From: Micromonospora sp. RHAY321
Lineage (GTDB): Bacteria; Actinomycetota; Actinomycetes; Mycobacteriales; Micromonosporaceae
Length of the DNA stretch: 64,000 bases
Assembly (NCBI RefSeq): GCF_023896955.1
Contig: NZ_JAMHIW010000016.1
Location: 62,001 to 126,000, forward strand
Direction of reading: 5' to 3'
Both the position numbers and the translations under genes were made by a program. The notes under the pieces are model-generated. The model did no database searches. It was given only the letters and a program-made list of their open reading frames with translations, and was not told the origin of the DNA. The stretch's first letter is position 1, and the number at the start of each line of letters is the position of its first letter. Positions 8,692 through 17,332 of the stretch are shown piece by piece.

Positions 8692-9168
8692 ATGAGACCC
8701 GCGGCACTGGACTGGTCGGTGGACAACTGCACCATCGCCCGAGCGATGGAGGTCCTCGGCGAGCGGTGGACCCTGGTGGTGCTCCGCGAGGTGTTCAACG
8801 GCGTACGCCGCTTCGACGACATGCGGGTGCGCACGGGGATTCCCCGCCAGGTGCTGACCAACCGGCTGTCCACCCTCGTCGAGCAGGGGGTGCTGCGCCG
8901 CGAGCCGTACCGGGAGCCGGGCAGCCGGCTGCGCCACGAGTACCGGCTGACCGAGAAGGGCATGGACCTCTGGCCGGTGCTGGTCGCCGTGCTCGGATGG
9001 GGCGACCGGCACCTCGCCGACCCGGAGGGCTCGCCGCTGAGCGTGGGTCACCGCGACTGCGGCGCGGAGGTACGCGTCACGCTGCGTTGCGCGGACGGAC
9101 ACGAGGTGACCCGGCACCGTGACGTGGTGCCCCGCCCGGGTCCCGGCGCCCGCCGCCGTACCTCCTGA
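8692..9168 (+). CDS. HxlR-family winged-helix transcriptional regulator
   Basis: The 158-aa product begins with the family pattern DNCTIARAMEVLGERWTLVVLREV and continues through the winged helix-turn-helix (FDDMRVRTGIPRQVLTNRLSTLVEQGVLRRE, YRLTEKGMDLWPVL). HxlR-type proteins are small dimeric regulators that sense oxidants, quinones or aldehydes. The only Cys near the N-terminus is in DNCTI, the position used for sensing in some family members. The last 40 residues are charged and poorly conserved. It is divergent from the PaaI-type thioesterase, and a leaderless start at ATG 8692 is likely. Confidence 0.9.
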   Translation: MRPAALDWSVDNCTIARAMEVLGERWTLVVLREVFNGVRRFDDMRVRTGIPRQVLTNRLSTLVEQGVLRREPYREPGSRLRHEYRLTEKGMDLWPVLVAVLGWGDRHLADPEGSPLSVGHRDCGAEVRVTLRCADGHEVTRHRDVVPRPGPGARRRTS

Positions 9169-9317
9169 CGCCGACCGTCGGGACCGCCGGTCGCCACCGC
9201 CGAACGGCGGGTGCTGTCCGGCGGTGATTCGGTGTGACGGTGGGCGTTCGCGAGCGTGTCAGAGGTGTTGCGGCGATGTGGCCGATGAAGATCGACAAAT
9301 CCGGGCGAAACCAAGTC

Positions 9318-9346
9318 TTGCCAACGATCTTATGTATGTGAATACT
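9318..9346 (+). promoter_or_regulatory. Candidate promoter of the secreted protease gene
   Basis: TTGCCA (9318-9323) and AATACT (9341-9346) are separated by exactly 17 nt in a locally AT-rich patch of an otherwise GC-rich intergenic region. Transcription from here gives a leader of about 90 nt before ATG 9444, which has AGGAGG at 9430-9435. Confidence 0.45.
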
Positions 9347-9443
9347 TCAGTTCACTCGGCCGGTTTTCCCAGATCGGCAGGGTGTCCCCCTCGGGATCGC
9401 CGTCCCCGGCGAGACCCGTTCCCCCGCCCAGGAGGTTTGTTAC

Positions 9444-10490
9444 ATGCGACCCACGAGGTCCTCACTCCGCGTCGCGGCCACCGTCGCCGTGGCCGGAACC
9501 CTGGTCGTCGGCTCACTCGTCGGCGCGCCCGCCCAGGCTGCCCCCGCCGCCTCGCCGGACGCCGCCGCCGCCATCTCCGCGCAGCTCGGTGACAGCTCCG
9601 CCGGCTCGTACATCGACGCCAGCGGCAGGTCCGTCGTCACCGTGACCGACGCGGCTGCCGCCCGCAAGGCGAGCAACGCCGGCGCCTCCGTCCGGTACGT
9701 CACCCGCGGTGCCGCCGAGCTCAACCGGGCCACGGCGGACCTGGAGCGCTCCGCCAAGATCCCCGGCACCGCGTGGTGGAGTGACCCGGTCACGAACCAG
9801 GTCGTCGTCTCCGTGGACAGCACCGTCACCGGGGCCAAGCTGGAGCGGGTCAAGGCCGCCGCCGCGCGGGCCAACGGCGCGGTCCGGATCGAGGCCGAGG
9901 CCGGCGTGCTGAGCACCCGGATCTCCGGTGGTCAGGCCATCTACGCCGGCGGCGGCGGACGCTGCTCGCTCGGCTTCAACGTGCGCAGCGGCACCACCTA
10001 CTACTTCCTGACCGCCGGGCACTGCACCAACATCTCGGCGAGCTGGTACTCGAACTCCGCCCAGACGGCGCTGATCGGCACCCGTACCGGCACCAGCTTC
10101 CCGGGCAACGACTACGGCATCGTGCGGCACAGCAACTCGGCCAACGCCGCCGGCAACGTCTACCTCTACAACGGCAGCTACCGGGACATCACCGGCGCCG
10201 GCAACGCCTCCGTCGGCCAGGCGGTGCAGCGCTCCGGCAGCACCACCGGCCTGCGCTCCGGCTCGGTGACCGCTACCAACGCCACGGTGAACTACGCCGA
10301 GGGCTCGGTCTCCGGTCTGATCCGCACCAACGTCTGCGCCGAGCCGGGCGACAGCGGCGGCTCGCTCTTCGCCGGTGGCACCGCCCTCGGCCTGACCTCC
10401 GGCGGTAGCGGCAACTGCCGCACCGGCGGCACCACCTACTTCCAGCCGGTCACCGAGGCGCTCAGCCGCTACGGCGTCAGCGTCTTCTGA
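9444..10490 (+). CDS. Secreted S1-family serine protease with pro-region (streptogrisin/alpha-lytic type)
   Basis: The 348-aa precursor has a signal peptide (about residues 1-32, [19 protein letters not shown] then APAQA), an alpha-lytic-type pro-region up to about residue 165, and a chymotrypsin-fold mature domain starting near [19 protein letters not shown]. The catalytic triad is intact: His193 in TAGHC, Asp223 in NDYGIV and Ser304 in PGDSGGSLF. Cysteines in GGRCSLG with TAGHC, and [11 protein letters not shown] with GNCRTGG, fit the two usual disulfides. The family autoprocesses its pro-peptide outside the cell. ATG 9444 has AGGAGG 8 nt upstream. It is a single-gene unit with its own promoter and a strong terminator hairpin at 10504-10535. 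Confidence 0.93.
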   Translation: MRPTRSSLRVAATVAVAGTLVVGSLVGAPAQAAPAASPDAAAAISAQLGDSSAGSYIDASGRSVVTVTDAAAARKASNAGASVRYVTRGAAELNRATADLERSAKIPGTAWWSDPVTNQVVVSVDSTVTGAKLERVKAAAARANGAVRIEAEAGVLSTRISGGQAIYAGGGGRCSLGFNVRSGTTYYFLTAGHCTNISASWYSNSAQTALIGTRTGTSFPGNDYGIVRHSNSANAAGNVYLYNGSYRDITGAGNASVGQAVQRSGSTTGLRSGSVTATNATVNYAEGSVSGLIRTNVCAEPGDSGGSLFAGGTALGLTSGGSGNCRTGGTTYFQPVTEALSRYGVSVF

Positions 10491-10503
10491 TCGATCCACC
10501 GCT

Positions 10504-10535
10504 CGCGGGCCGCCGGAACCCTCCGGCGGCCCGCG
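10504..10535. terminator. Bidirectional hairpin terminator after the protease gene
   Basis: A perfect 14-bp stem (CGCGGGCCGCCGGA and complement) closes a 4-nt loop, 13 nt after the protease stop and in front of the convergent DUF998 gene. Confidence 0.7.
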
Positions 10536-10580
10536 TCGCGTTCGCGACTCCTGAGCCGCCGCCACGTCGTCGTGGCCGAC

Positions 10581-11300
10581 TCAGGCCAGCCGGTCCGGCC
10601 CCTGAGCCGGTCCGAGCGGATCCGGCGGTACGAGGCCGACCGTCGGGAGTACCGGGCCGACGGGGGTGGCGCCACCCGCCGCCCATGCGAGGTGCGCCCG
10701 GCGCGCGGAGAGAGCCGCGAGCAGCGGCCAGAGCGAGACGGCCACCGCCGTCACCCGTTCGGCCAGGCCGGTCCGGGAGCCGCTGGTCACCTCGAACGCG
10801 AACCAGCCGAAGAGGGCCAGCAGCACGACCGTGGCACTCAACCCGACCGCCCGGCGGAACGCCCACGGCGGCTCCGGCGCGGCCGGATGTGCGGCGTCCC
10901 GGCCACGCGGCAGCTTCAGTGCCGAGCCGGCCGGCCAGAGAGCCAGGGCGAGAACGGCCACGGTCGCCACGATGCCGTGGCTCAGCGACCCACCCACGGT
11001 CGGCCGGGGAAACGCGACCAGCGCGATGGTGGCCACGCCGCCGACGGCCAGCAGGAAGCGACTGGGTACCCCGGCCGCGTGCAGCACGGCCGCGGTCGCG
11101 AGATAGCAGCAGCCGAGCAGAACCAGCGTGCTGATCATGATCCAGGCGTCGGTGGCGTCGTGCCCGGCCAGCTCGCTGATCGTGTCCCGCACCGGGTCGT
11201 AGCCGGCGGACTGCCGGGCTTCGGCGACCGTCCAGCCGGCCACCAGCAGCAGGGGCGCAGCCGCCGCCGTGGCGACGGCCCAGTTCGGTACGGCGCGCAT
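10581..11300 (-). CDS. DUF998 family integral membrane protein
   Basis: The 239-aa protein has about six hydrophobic segments (for example VATAAAAPLLLVAGWTVAEA, WIMISTLVLLGCCYLATAAVL, FLLAVGGVATIALVAF and HGIVATVAVLALALW). The motif GYDPVRDTISELAGHDATDAW in the first loop is typical of DUF998 proteins, whose molecular function is unknown. It starts at ATG 11300, next to the upstream region of aspS on the other strand. The C-terminal 30 residues are Pro/Gly-rich. No partner gene suggests a role. Confidence 0.82.
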   Translation of the reverse strand: MRAVPNWAVATAAAAPLLLVAGWTVAEARQSAGYDPVRDTISELAGHDATDAWIMISTLVLLGCCYLATAAVLHAAGVPSRFLLAVGGVATIALVAFPRPTVGGSLSHGIVATVAVLALALWPAGSALKLPRGRDAAHPAAPEPPWAFRRAVGLSATVVLLALFGWFAFEVTSGSRTGLAERVTAVAVSLWPLLAALSARRAHLAWAAGGATPVGPVLPTVGLVPPDPLGPAQGPDRLA

Positions 11301-11453
11301 TTCGCCACGTTAACCAACACACCGACCCGCCGAGCCTGGTTCGCCCGGCCGTCCAACGAAGAATGACCCGGCCTGCTGGGTGCCCCCGAGGAAGGCCGGC
11401 CGCCCCTGACAGAATGCCCATGAGGACTGTTCCACGATGAGGAGTTGCCAGCC

Positions 11454-13259
11454 GTGATCCGTACCCACAATGCCGGAAGCCTGCGCGCGACGGACGCCGG
11501 CACGTCGGTGACGCTCGCCGGGTGGGTGGCCCGCCGGCGCGACCACGGCGGGGTCATCTTCGTCGACCTGCGCGACGGCTCCGGCGTGGTCCAGGTGGTG
11601 TTCCGCGAGGAGGACGCGCACGCGCTGCGCAACGAGTTCTGCGTGAAGGTCACCGGCGAGGTGACCCGCCGGCCGGCCGGCAACGAGAACCCGGAGCTGC
11701 CCACCGGCGAGGTCGAGGTGACCGCCGTCGAGCTGGAGGTGCTCTCCGAGGCGGCTCCGCTGCCGCTGCCGGTGGACGACCAGGTGGAGGCCGGTGACGA
11801 CATCCGGCTCAAGTACCGCTACCTGGACCTGCGCCGCAGCGGCCCGGCGAACGCGCTGCGGCTGCGCTCGCGCGCCAGCCAGCTCGCCCGGGGCGTGCTG
11901 CACGAGCGGGACTTCCTGGAGATCGAGACCCCGACGCTGACCCGCTCGACGCCGGAGGGCGCCCGCGACTTCCTGGTCCCGGTCCGCCTCCAGCCGGGCA
12001 GCTGGTACGCGCTGCCGCAGTCGCCGCAGCTGTTCAAGCAGCTGCTGATGGTCGGCGGCATGGAGCGGTACTACCAGATCGCCCGCTGCTACCGCGACGA
12101 GGACTTCCGCGCCGACCGGCAGCCGGAGTTCACCCAGCTCGACATCGAGATGTCCTTCGTCACCGAGGACGACGTGATCGACCTCGGCGAGGCGATCGTC
12201 TCGGCGCTGTGGAAGGACCTGGCCGGGCACGAGATCAGCCGGCCCATCCCGCGGATCACCTGGCACGACGCGATGGCCCGCTACGGCTCGGACAAGCCGG
12301 ACCTGCGCTACGGCGTGGAGCTGACCGAGCTGACCGACTACCTGCGCGGCACCGAGTTCCGGGTCTTCGCCGGGGCGATCGACGCGGGCGGCTACGTCGG
12401 CGCGGTCGTGATGCCCGGCGGCGCGGCGCAGAGCCGCAAGGAGCTGGACGGCTGGCAGGACTGGGCCAAGGCGCGCGGCGCGCGCGGCCTGGCGTACGTG
12501 GTGCTGGACGCCGAGACCGGCGAGGCGCGCGGCCCGGTGGCCAAGAACCTCTCCGCCGAGCACCTGGGCGGGCTCGCCGACGCGGTCGGCGCCAAGCCGG
12601 GCGACGCGGTCTTCTTCGCTGCCAGCGCCACCACCCGTGAGGCGCAGGAGCTGCTGGGCGCGGCCCGCGTCGAGATCGCCAAGCGGGCCGGGCTGATCGA
12701 CGAGAGTGCCTGGGCGTTCTGCTGGGTGGTCGACGCGCCGATGTTCGAGAAGACGGACGAGGGCGGCTGGACGGCCGTGCACCACCCGTTCACCTCGCCC
12801 AACTCCGAGTGGGTGGACCGGTTCGAGGAGGCGCCGGACCGCGCCCTGGCCTACGCGTACGACATCGTCTGCAACGGCAACGAGATCGGCGGCGGTTCGA
12901 TCCGTATCCACCGGGGTGACGTGCAGAAGCGGGTCTTCGACCTGCTCGGCATCACCCCCGAGGAGGCGCAGGACAAGTTCGGCTTCCTGCTGGAGGCGTT
13001 CAAGTACGGCGCCCCGCCGCACGGCGGTATCGCCTTCGGCTGGGACCGGGTCTGCATGCTGCTCGCCGGCGCGGACTCCATCCGCGAGGTGATCGCCTTC
13101 CCGAAGACCCGTGGCGGCTTCGACCCGCTGACCGGCGCGCCGACGCCGATCACCGGCCAGCAGCGCACCGAGGCCGGCATCGACGCCAAGCCGAAGCCTC
13201 CAGCGACGGCGCACACCGGCACCGCCGGCCCCGCCGCCCCGGTAGCCGACCCGGTCTAA
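11454..13259 (+). CDS. aspS: Aspartyl-tRNA synthetase
   Basis: This class IIb enzyme charges tRNA-Asp. The 601-aa bacterial-type protein has the N-terminal OB fold ([26 protein letters not shown]), motif 2 ([21 protein letters not shown] near residue 207), the bacterial GAD insertion domain, motif 3 ([15 protein letters not shown] near 525), and a short Ala/Pro-rich tail. GTG 11454 was chosen, not TTG 11445, because GAGGAG lies 9 nt upstream and the protein then begins [10 protein letters not shown], like relatives. No asparagine-specific change is obvious, so whether it also charges tRNA-Asn cannot be decided by eye. Confidence 0.96.
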   Translation: MIRTHNAGSLRATDAGTSVTLAGWVARRRDHGGVIFVDLRDGSGVVQVVFREEDAHALRNEFCVKVTGEVTRRPAGNENPELPTGEVEVTAVELEVLSEAAPLPLPVDDQVEAGDDIRLKYRYLDLRRSGPANALRLRSRASQLARGVLHERDFLEIETPTLTRSTPEGARDFLVPVRLQPGSWYALPQSPQLFKQLLMVGGMERYYQIARCYRDEDFRADRQPEFTQLDIEMSFVTEDDVIDLGEAIVSALWKDLAGHEISRPIPRITWHDAMARYGSDKPDLRYGVELTELTDYLRGTEFRVFAGAIDAGGYVGAVVMPGGAAQSRKELDGWQDWAKARGARGLAYVVLDAETGEARGPVAKNLSAEHLGGLADAVGAKPGDAVFFAASATTREAQELLGAARVEIAKRAGLIDESAWAFCWVVDAPMFEKTDEGGWTAVHHPFTSPNSEWVDRFEEAPDRALAYAYDIVCNGNEIGGGSIRIHRGDVQKRVFDLLGITPEEAQDKFGFLLEAFKYGAPPHGGIAFGWDRVCMLLAGADSIREVIAFPKTRGGFDPLTGAPTPITGQQRTEAGIDAKPKPPATAHTGTAGPAAPVADPV

Positions 13260-13281
13260 CCCCCCCGCCCCCCTGCTTGGT

Positions 13282-13337
13282 CGATCAAGAGGTTTGCGTC
13301 ATCATCGCCCGTCGGGGTGACGCAAACCTCTTGATCG
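13282..13337. repeat. Large intergenic inverted repeat (element B)
   Basis: The arms CGATCAAGAGGTTTGCGTCA (13282-13301) and their exact complement (13318-13337) form a perfect 20-bp stem with a 16-nt loop that contains ATCGCCCGTC, shared with element A. It lies 22 nt after the aspS stop and only 19 nt before ATG 13357, so it would be in the leader or promoter of the next gene as well as acting as an aspS terminator. The unusual arm length and the shared loop point to a dispersed repeat. Confidence 0.7.
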
Positions 13338-13356
13338 TTCACAGGGGAGTGGTGGT

Positions 13357-14169
13357 ATGCGGGTGCTCGTGGTGGGGGCCAGTGGGTTTCTCGGCGGTGA
13401 GGTGTGCCGGCGGGCTTCGGGCACCGGGTGGTCGGTGGTGGGGACATGCCACTCCGGCGACATCGCCGTGCCGGGGGTCGCGGTGCGGCGGTTGGACGTG
13501 ACCGATCGGGCCGCCGTGCGCGCGCTGGTCGCCGAGGTGCGCCCGGACGCCGTGGTCAGCACCCCCTACCGGTACGGCGACTGGTCGGTCACCGCCGACG
13601 GGGCCGCGCACGTGGCGGTCGCCGCCGCCGAGGTGGGCGCCCGGCTGGTGCACATCTCCAGCGACGCGCTGCACGCCGGCCGCCCCTCGCCCTACTCCGA
13701 CGACGAGCCGCCGACCCCGGTGAACGCGTACGGCGCCGCGAAGGCCGCGGCCGAGACCGCCGTGCGGGCGGTCGACCCCGGCGCGGCGCTGGTGCGTACC
13801 TCGCTGATCCTGGGGGAGGGCAGCAAGCAGATCGAGCTGTCCCGGGAGGCGCTCGCCGGGCGGGCCACCCTGTTCACCGACATGATCCGCTGCCCGGTCG
13901 ACGTCACCGACCTGGCCGACGCCGTGCTCGAGCTGGTCGACAGCGCGTACGCCGGCCCGCTCAACGTGGCCGGCGCGGACGCGGTCAGCCGCGCCGAGCT
14001 GGGCCTGCTGGTCGCCGAGCGGTTCGGGCTCGACGCGGCAGGCCTGAAGACCACCACCAGCACCGCCGCCGGGGTGCCCGGCCCCGGCGACGTACGCCTG
14101 GACTCCAGCCGTGCCGCCGGACTGCTGCGGACCCGGCTGCGCGGGGCGCGCGAACTCCTCAGGCACTGA
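13357..14169 (+). CDS. NAD(P)-dependent sugar-nucleotide reductase/epimerase-like protein (RmlD-like SDR)
   Basis: The 270-aa extended short-chain dehydrogenase has a Rossmann nucleotide motif (VLVVGASGFLGGEV, residues 4-17) and a YGAAK catalytic pair (YxxxK, near 125) after VHISSDALHAG, the strand carrying the catalytic Ser/Thr. It is most like dTDP-4-dehydrorhamnose reductase (RmlD) and related NAD-binding proteins, but no other rhamnose gene is nearby, so the substrate is open. ATG 13357 has GGGGAG upstream. It is a solitary gene between the element B repeat and the promoter of the ArsR-type regulator. Confidence 0.82.
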   Translation: MRVLVVGASGFLGGEVCRRASGTGWSVVGTCHSGDIAVPGVAVRRLDVTDRAAVRALVAEVRPDAVVSTPYRYGDWSVTADGAAHVAVAAAEVGARLVHISSDALHAGRPSPYSDDEPPTPVNAYGAAKAAAETAVRAVDPGAALVRTSLILGEGSKQIELSREALAGRATLFTDMIRCPVDVTDLADAVLELVDSAYAGPLNVAGADAVSRAELGLLVAERFGLDAAGLKTTTSTAAGVPGPGDVRLDSSRAAGLLRTRLRGARELLRH

Positions 14170-14178
14170 CCCCGCCGT

Positions 14179-14229
14179 TGCACACTTCCTGTGCATAACT
14201 CTTGTGCACAGGAAGTGTGCAGAGATAAT
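14179..14229 (+). promoter_or_regulatory. Promoter and 17-bp perfect inverted repeat (operator) of the ArsR-type gene
   Basis: TGCACACTTCCTGTGCA (14179-14195) and its exact complement (14205-14221) flank a 9-nt spacer. A TTGTGC (14202-14207) and GATAAT (14224-14229) pair, 16 nt apart, sits over the right arm, and the ATG at 14238 follows directly, so the transcript is probably leaderless. This is a textbook layout for autorepression by the encoded regulator. Confidence 0.6.
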
Positions 14230-14237
14230 GTGCATGC

Positions 14238-14846
14238 ATGGCGAACGACGAAGAGACCCCGCGGCCGGCGCCGCGTGAGGTGCGGATCGACAAGAGGCAG
14301 GTCCGGGTGCTCGCGCACCCGCTGCGGATGCGGCTGGTCGGGGCACTGCGCGTGAAGGGCCCGGCCACCGCCACCACACTGGCCGAGATGCTCGGCACCA
14401 ACACCGGCGCGACCAGCTACCACCTGCGCCAACTCGCCGAGGTCGGCCTGGTCGTCGAGGATCCCGACCGGGGCAGCGGACGGCAGCGCTGGTGGCAGGC
14501 CGCGCACGACGTCACCAACTGGGAACCGACCGACTTCGACGACGACCCCGACGCCCGGGCCGCGATCGAGTGGATCCAGGGCGACCAGGTGCGGCATCTC
14601 GTCGAGCACGCCGAACGCTGGTTCGCCACCCAGCACGAGTGGTCCCCCGCCTGGCGGGACGCCTTCGGCATGAGCGACATCTTCATGACCATCCCGCCGG
14701 CTCGGCTGGAGGAGCTCAAGGCCGAGGTGTGGCAGGTGCTGGAGCGGTACCACCGCGAGGCCGACCCCGTCGACTCCTCCGACCCGCAGGCCCGCCCGGT
14801 GCAGGTCTTCCTGGCCACCTACCCCTTGAAGGAGGAGTACCGGTGA
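14238..14846 (+). CDS. ArsR-type helix-turn-helix transcriptional regulator
   Basis: The 202-aa product has an N-terminal winged helix-turn-helix (VRVLAHPLRMRLVGALRVKGPATATTLAEMLGTNTGATSYHLRQLAEVGLV, about residues 26-78) of the ArsR/HTH_20 group, then a long acidic helical domain of unknown ligand specificity. No metal-binding Cys cluster is visible, so a metal sensor is unlikely. It overlaps the next gene, an MFS transporter, by 4 nt (GTGA), so the pair is translationally coupled and the regulator probably controls the pump. The upstream 17-bp inverted repeat is the likely operator. It probably responds to a small molecule exported by the transporter (inference). Confidence 0.9.
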   Translation: MANDEETPRPAPREVRIDKRQVRVLAHPLRMRLVGALRVKGPATATTLAEMLGTNTGATSYHLRQLAEVGLVVEDPDRGSGRQRWWQAAHDVTNWEPTDFDDDPDARAAIEWIQGDQVRHLVEHAERWFATQHEWSPAWRDAFGMSDIFMTIPPARLEELKAEVWQVLERYHREADPVDSSDPQARPVQVFLATYPLKEEYR

Positions 14847-16135
14847 GCGCCCTGTCCGTACGCCAGGTCCGGCGTCGCTACCTCACGCTCTACGGCCTGC
14901 GCTGGCTGCCCACCGGCCTGATGATCCCGGTGATGATCCTGCTGATGCAGGAGCGCGGCCTGTCGCTGCCGCAGATCGGCCTGGTCAGCACCGCGCAGGG
15001 TCTGCTGGTGCTGGCCCTGGAGCTGCCCACCGGCGGGCTCGCCGACGCCCTCGGCCGTCGACCGGTGCTGCTCGCCGCCGGAGCGCTCAACCTCATCTCC
15101 CTGTCGCTGTTCGCGGTGGCCGACTCGTTCCTGCTGTTCTTCCTGGTCTGGGCGTTGCAGGGGATCTACCGTGCGCTCGACAGCGGCCCACTGGAGTCCT
15201 GGTACGTCGACGCCACCCTCGCCGCCGACCCGAAAGCCGAGTACGAGCGGGGCCTCGGTTACGCCGGCACCGTCGTCGGAGCGGCCATCGGCGCCGGCGC
15301 GCTGCTCAGCGGCGGCCTGGTCCTCCTCGGCCCGATCGGGCCGGTCAGCGCGCTCACGGTGCCCGTGCTGGTTGCCATCCTCGCCCAGGCCGCGGCACTG
15401 GTCGCGCTGCTCGCCCTGCTGGTCGAGGAGGGGCCGGCCACCGGGGCGGCGGGACTGCGGGCCTCGGTGGTCCAGGCGCCCCGGATGATCGGCGAGGCGT
15501 TCGGGCTGCTGCGCCGCTCCCGGGTGCTGCTGGCCCTGGTGGCGGTGGAACTGTTCTGGGGCTTCGGCATGGTCACCTTCGAGTCGCTGCTGCCGGTGCG
15601 GCTCGCCGAGGTGGTCGGTGACCCGGAACGCGCCGCCGCGCTGCTCGGGCCGGCCAACTCGGCCGCGTGGCTCGCCTCGGCGGCCGGCGCGGCGCTGACC
15701 CCGCTGCTGCTGCGCTGGCCCGGCGCCGCGCCCGGGGCGGCCCTGCTGCGCATCCTGCAGGGCGTCACGGTGGTCGGGATGGGACTCTTCGCCGGGCCGG
15801 TCGGGGTGCTCGTGGCGTACCTGGCCTGCTACACCGTGCACGGCGCGTCCAATCCACTGCACAGCGGGCTGCTGCACCGACAGGTCGACGGCCCCTACCG
15901 GACCAGCGTGCTCTCACTGAACTCGATGATGGCGCAGCCGGCCGGCGCGCTCGGCGGGGTGGCACTGACCGCGCTCGCCGCCGTCACCAGCGTCGGCACC
16001 GCCATGGTGGTCGGCGCCGTCGTGCTGGCCGTCGCCGCCCCGCTCTACCTGCCCGCCTGGCGGGCCGGACGCCAGCGCGCAGCGGATCCCGCCGCCGTTG
16101 CCGAACCCGCCGAACCCCAGGCGGCCGGACGGTAG
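14843..16135 (+). CDS. Major facilitator superfamily efflux transporter
   Basis: The 430-aa protein has about 12 membrane helices. The first cytoplasmic loop carries the MFS motif A in the form GGLADALGRRPVLLAAGAL, and the second half starts at about LLRRSRVLLALVAVELFWGFG. GTG 14843 has AAGGAGG 7 nt before it and overlaps the stop of the ArsR-type regulator. Drug or metabolite export is the usual role of such regulator-pump pairs; the substrate is not predictable here. The C-terminus is a short Ala/Pro-rich cytoplasmic tail. Confidence 0.9.
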   Translation: MSALSVRQVRRRYLTLYGLRWLPTGLMIPVMILLMQERGLSLPQIGLVSTAQGLLVLALELPTGGLADALGRRPVLLAAGALNLISLSLFAVADSFLLFFLVWALQGIYRALDSGPLESWYVDATLAADPKAEYERGLGYAGTVVGAAIGAGALLSGGLVLLGPIGPVSALTVPVLVAILAQAAALVALLALLVEEGPATGAAGLRASVVQAPRMIGEAFGLLRRSRVLLALVAVELFWGFGMVTFESLLPVRLAEVVGDPERAAALLGPANSAAWLASAAGAALTPLLLRWPGAAPGAALLRILQGVTVVGMGLFAGPVGVLVAYLACYTVHGASNPLHSGLLHRQVDGPYRTSVLSLNSMMAQPAGALGGVALTALAAVTSVGTAMVVGAVVLAVAAPLYLPAWRAGRQRAADPAAVAEPAEPQAAGR

Positions 16136-16146
16136 GGCGGCCCCCT

Positions 16147-16185
16147 CCTCCCCCTCAGGCCAGCCGTAGCGAGCTGAGGGGGAGG
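16147..16185. terminator. Convergent terminator hairpin between MFS and GNAT genes
   Basis: A 12-bp perfect stem (CCTCCCCCTCAG and complement) with a 15-nt loop lies between the two convergent genes and includes the last codons and stop of the GNAT gene. One strand of the stem is therefore also coding sequence. Confidence 0.6.
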
Positions 16186-16895
16186 GTGGCGGTGAAGCCG
16201 AGCCGCCGGTACAGCCGCACCGCCCCGACGTTGTCCGGATAGACGCCGAGACCGACGGTGTCGTGGCGCGCCAGCAGCGCCCGGGTCATCCCGGCGGTCA
16301 GCGCGGCACCCAGCCCCCGACCCCGCTGGTCGGGGGCGACGGTCAGGCCGGCGAGGAAGCCGATGTCGCCCCGGCTGCGGTCCGCGCCGCAGGCCACCAA
16401 CCGGCCGCCGGCCCGGATGCCGTACCAGTCCACCACCCGAGGGTCGCCGGGGCGGGAGGTGGTGGTCGGGAACGCCTCGTCGATCAGCGCCTCCAGCGCC
16501 GGGTGGTCGGCGGCGGTGAGTCGTACCACCCGCTGCTCGCCCGGCTGGGCCGGCGGCGGCGTGCTCGTCCAGTGGAAGTCCCAGTCGTCGTGCCGCGCCA
16601 CCGCGAGCCGGCCCGCCGCCAGGGCCGGATCGTGCCGGGGGAGATGCAGCCACTGCTCCGGTCGCAGCACCCCGTCGGCGACCAGCGCGACGCACACGTC
16701 GATCGCCGGCCCGGCCGTCCCGATCGCGCCACCGGCCGGCCCCTGCCCGGGCGGCAACAACCACAACACGGCGCCGTCACGCCGGTAGCCGCGTGCCGGC
16801 ACGCCACGCCAGAGCGCGTGCCGGGCGTAGGGGTGGTTGCCGGCGGCGGCCAGGATGGCGGCGCGGTCCTGCAGCACCTGGTCGTACGTGATCAC
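16155..16895 (-). CDS. GNAT-family N-acetyltransferase
   Basis: From GTG 16895 the product is 246 aa. The C-terminal half is a clear GNAT domain: FLAGLTVAPDQRGRGLGAALTAGM contains the acetyl-CoA pyrophosphate motif (QRGRGLG), followed by GLGVYPDNVGAVRLYRRLGF. The N-terminal half (VITYDQVLQDRAAILAAAGNHPYARHALWRG) looks like a degenerate or distinct domain. Substrate is unknown. An in-frame ATG at 16961 would add 22 Ala/Pro-rich residues; neither start has a good Shine-Dalgarno site, so the start is uncertain. Confidence 0.82.
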   Translation of the reverse strand: MITYDQVLQDRAAILAAAGNHPYARHALWRGVPARGYRRDGAVLWLLPPGQGPAGGAIGTAGPAIDVCVALVADGVLRPEQWLHLPRHDPALAAGRLAVARHDDWDFHWTSTPPPAQPGEQRVVRLTAADHPALEALIDEAFPTTTSRPGDPRVVDWYGIRAGGRLVACGADRSRGDIGFLAGLTVAPDQRGRGLGAALTAGMTRALLARHDTVGLGVYPDNVGAVRLYRRLGFTATLPLSSLRLA

Positions 16896-17035
16896 GCGAA
16901 CCAGCCTAGGAGCCGGCGGGCCAGCGGCTGCGGCGGACCGCACCGGTGCGGCCGAATCCACCGTGGAGATTGGCGAGTCGACCGATTGGGTACATCCGGG
17001 GCCGACCTACTGGGAACCCCCACCGGAGGACCGAC

Positions 17036-17257
17036 ATGCTCGCCATTCTGGCCGCCATCGTCTTTGGCTTTGCCCTGCTGATCGATCTGCTCGACACGAA
17101 CTTCGGCGCACCGGACCTGTTCAACTGGAACACGCTCGTGCTTCTCGGGTTGTTCCTGCTCTCGCTCTACCTGGGTGGCGTGGGCAGCGGCCCGCGCGCC
17201 GGTGGCGGCGGTGGCGGCGGTCGCTGGTACCGGGGCCGGCGCCCCGGCCGTGGCTGA
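17036..17257 (+). CDS. Small two-helix membrane protein with Gly/Arg-rich tail
   Basis: The 73-aa protein begins at ATG 17036, preceded by GGAGGA with a 5-nt gap. Two hydrophobic segments are visible (AILAAIVFGFALLIDLL and TLVLLGLFLLSLYLGGV), then a glycine run and a basic C-terminus (RWYRGRRPGRG). Small proteins of this build are common in actinobacteria and have no known function. It stands alone between the GNAT gene, which is divergent, and rarA. Confidence 0.75.
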   Translation: MLAILAAIVFGFALLIDLLDTNFGAPDLFNWNTLVLLGLFLLSLYLGGVGSGPRAGGGGGGGRWYRGRRPGRG

Positions 17258-17332
17258 CCGGAACCGATCACCAGTGGCCCGGCCCGCGGCGCGATTCCGG
17301 CGTCGCGGGTCCGGCCCGGTACTGTCTTCGTG

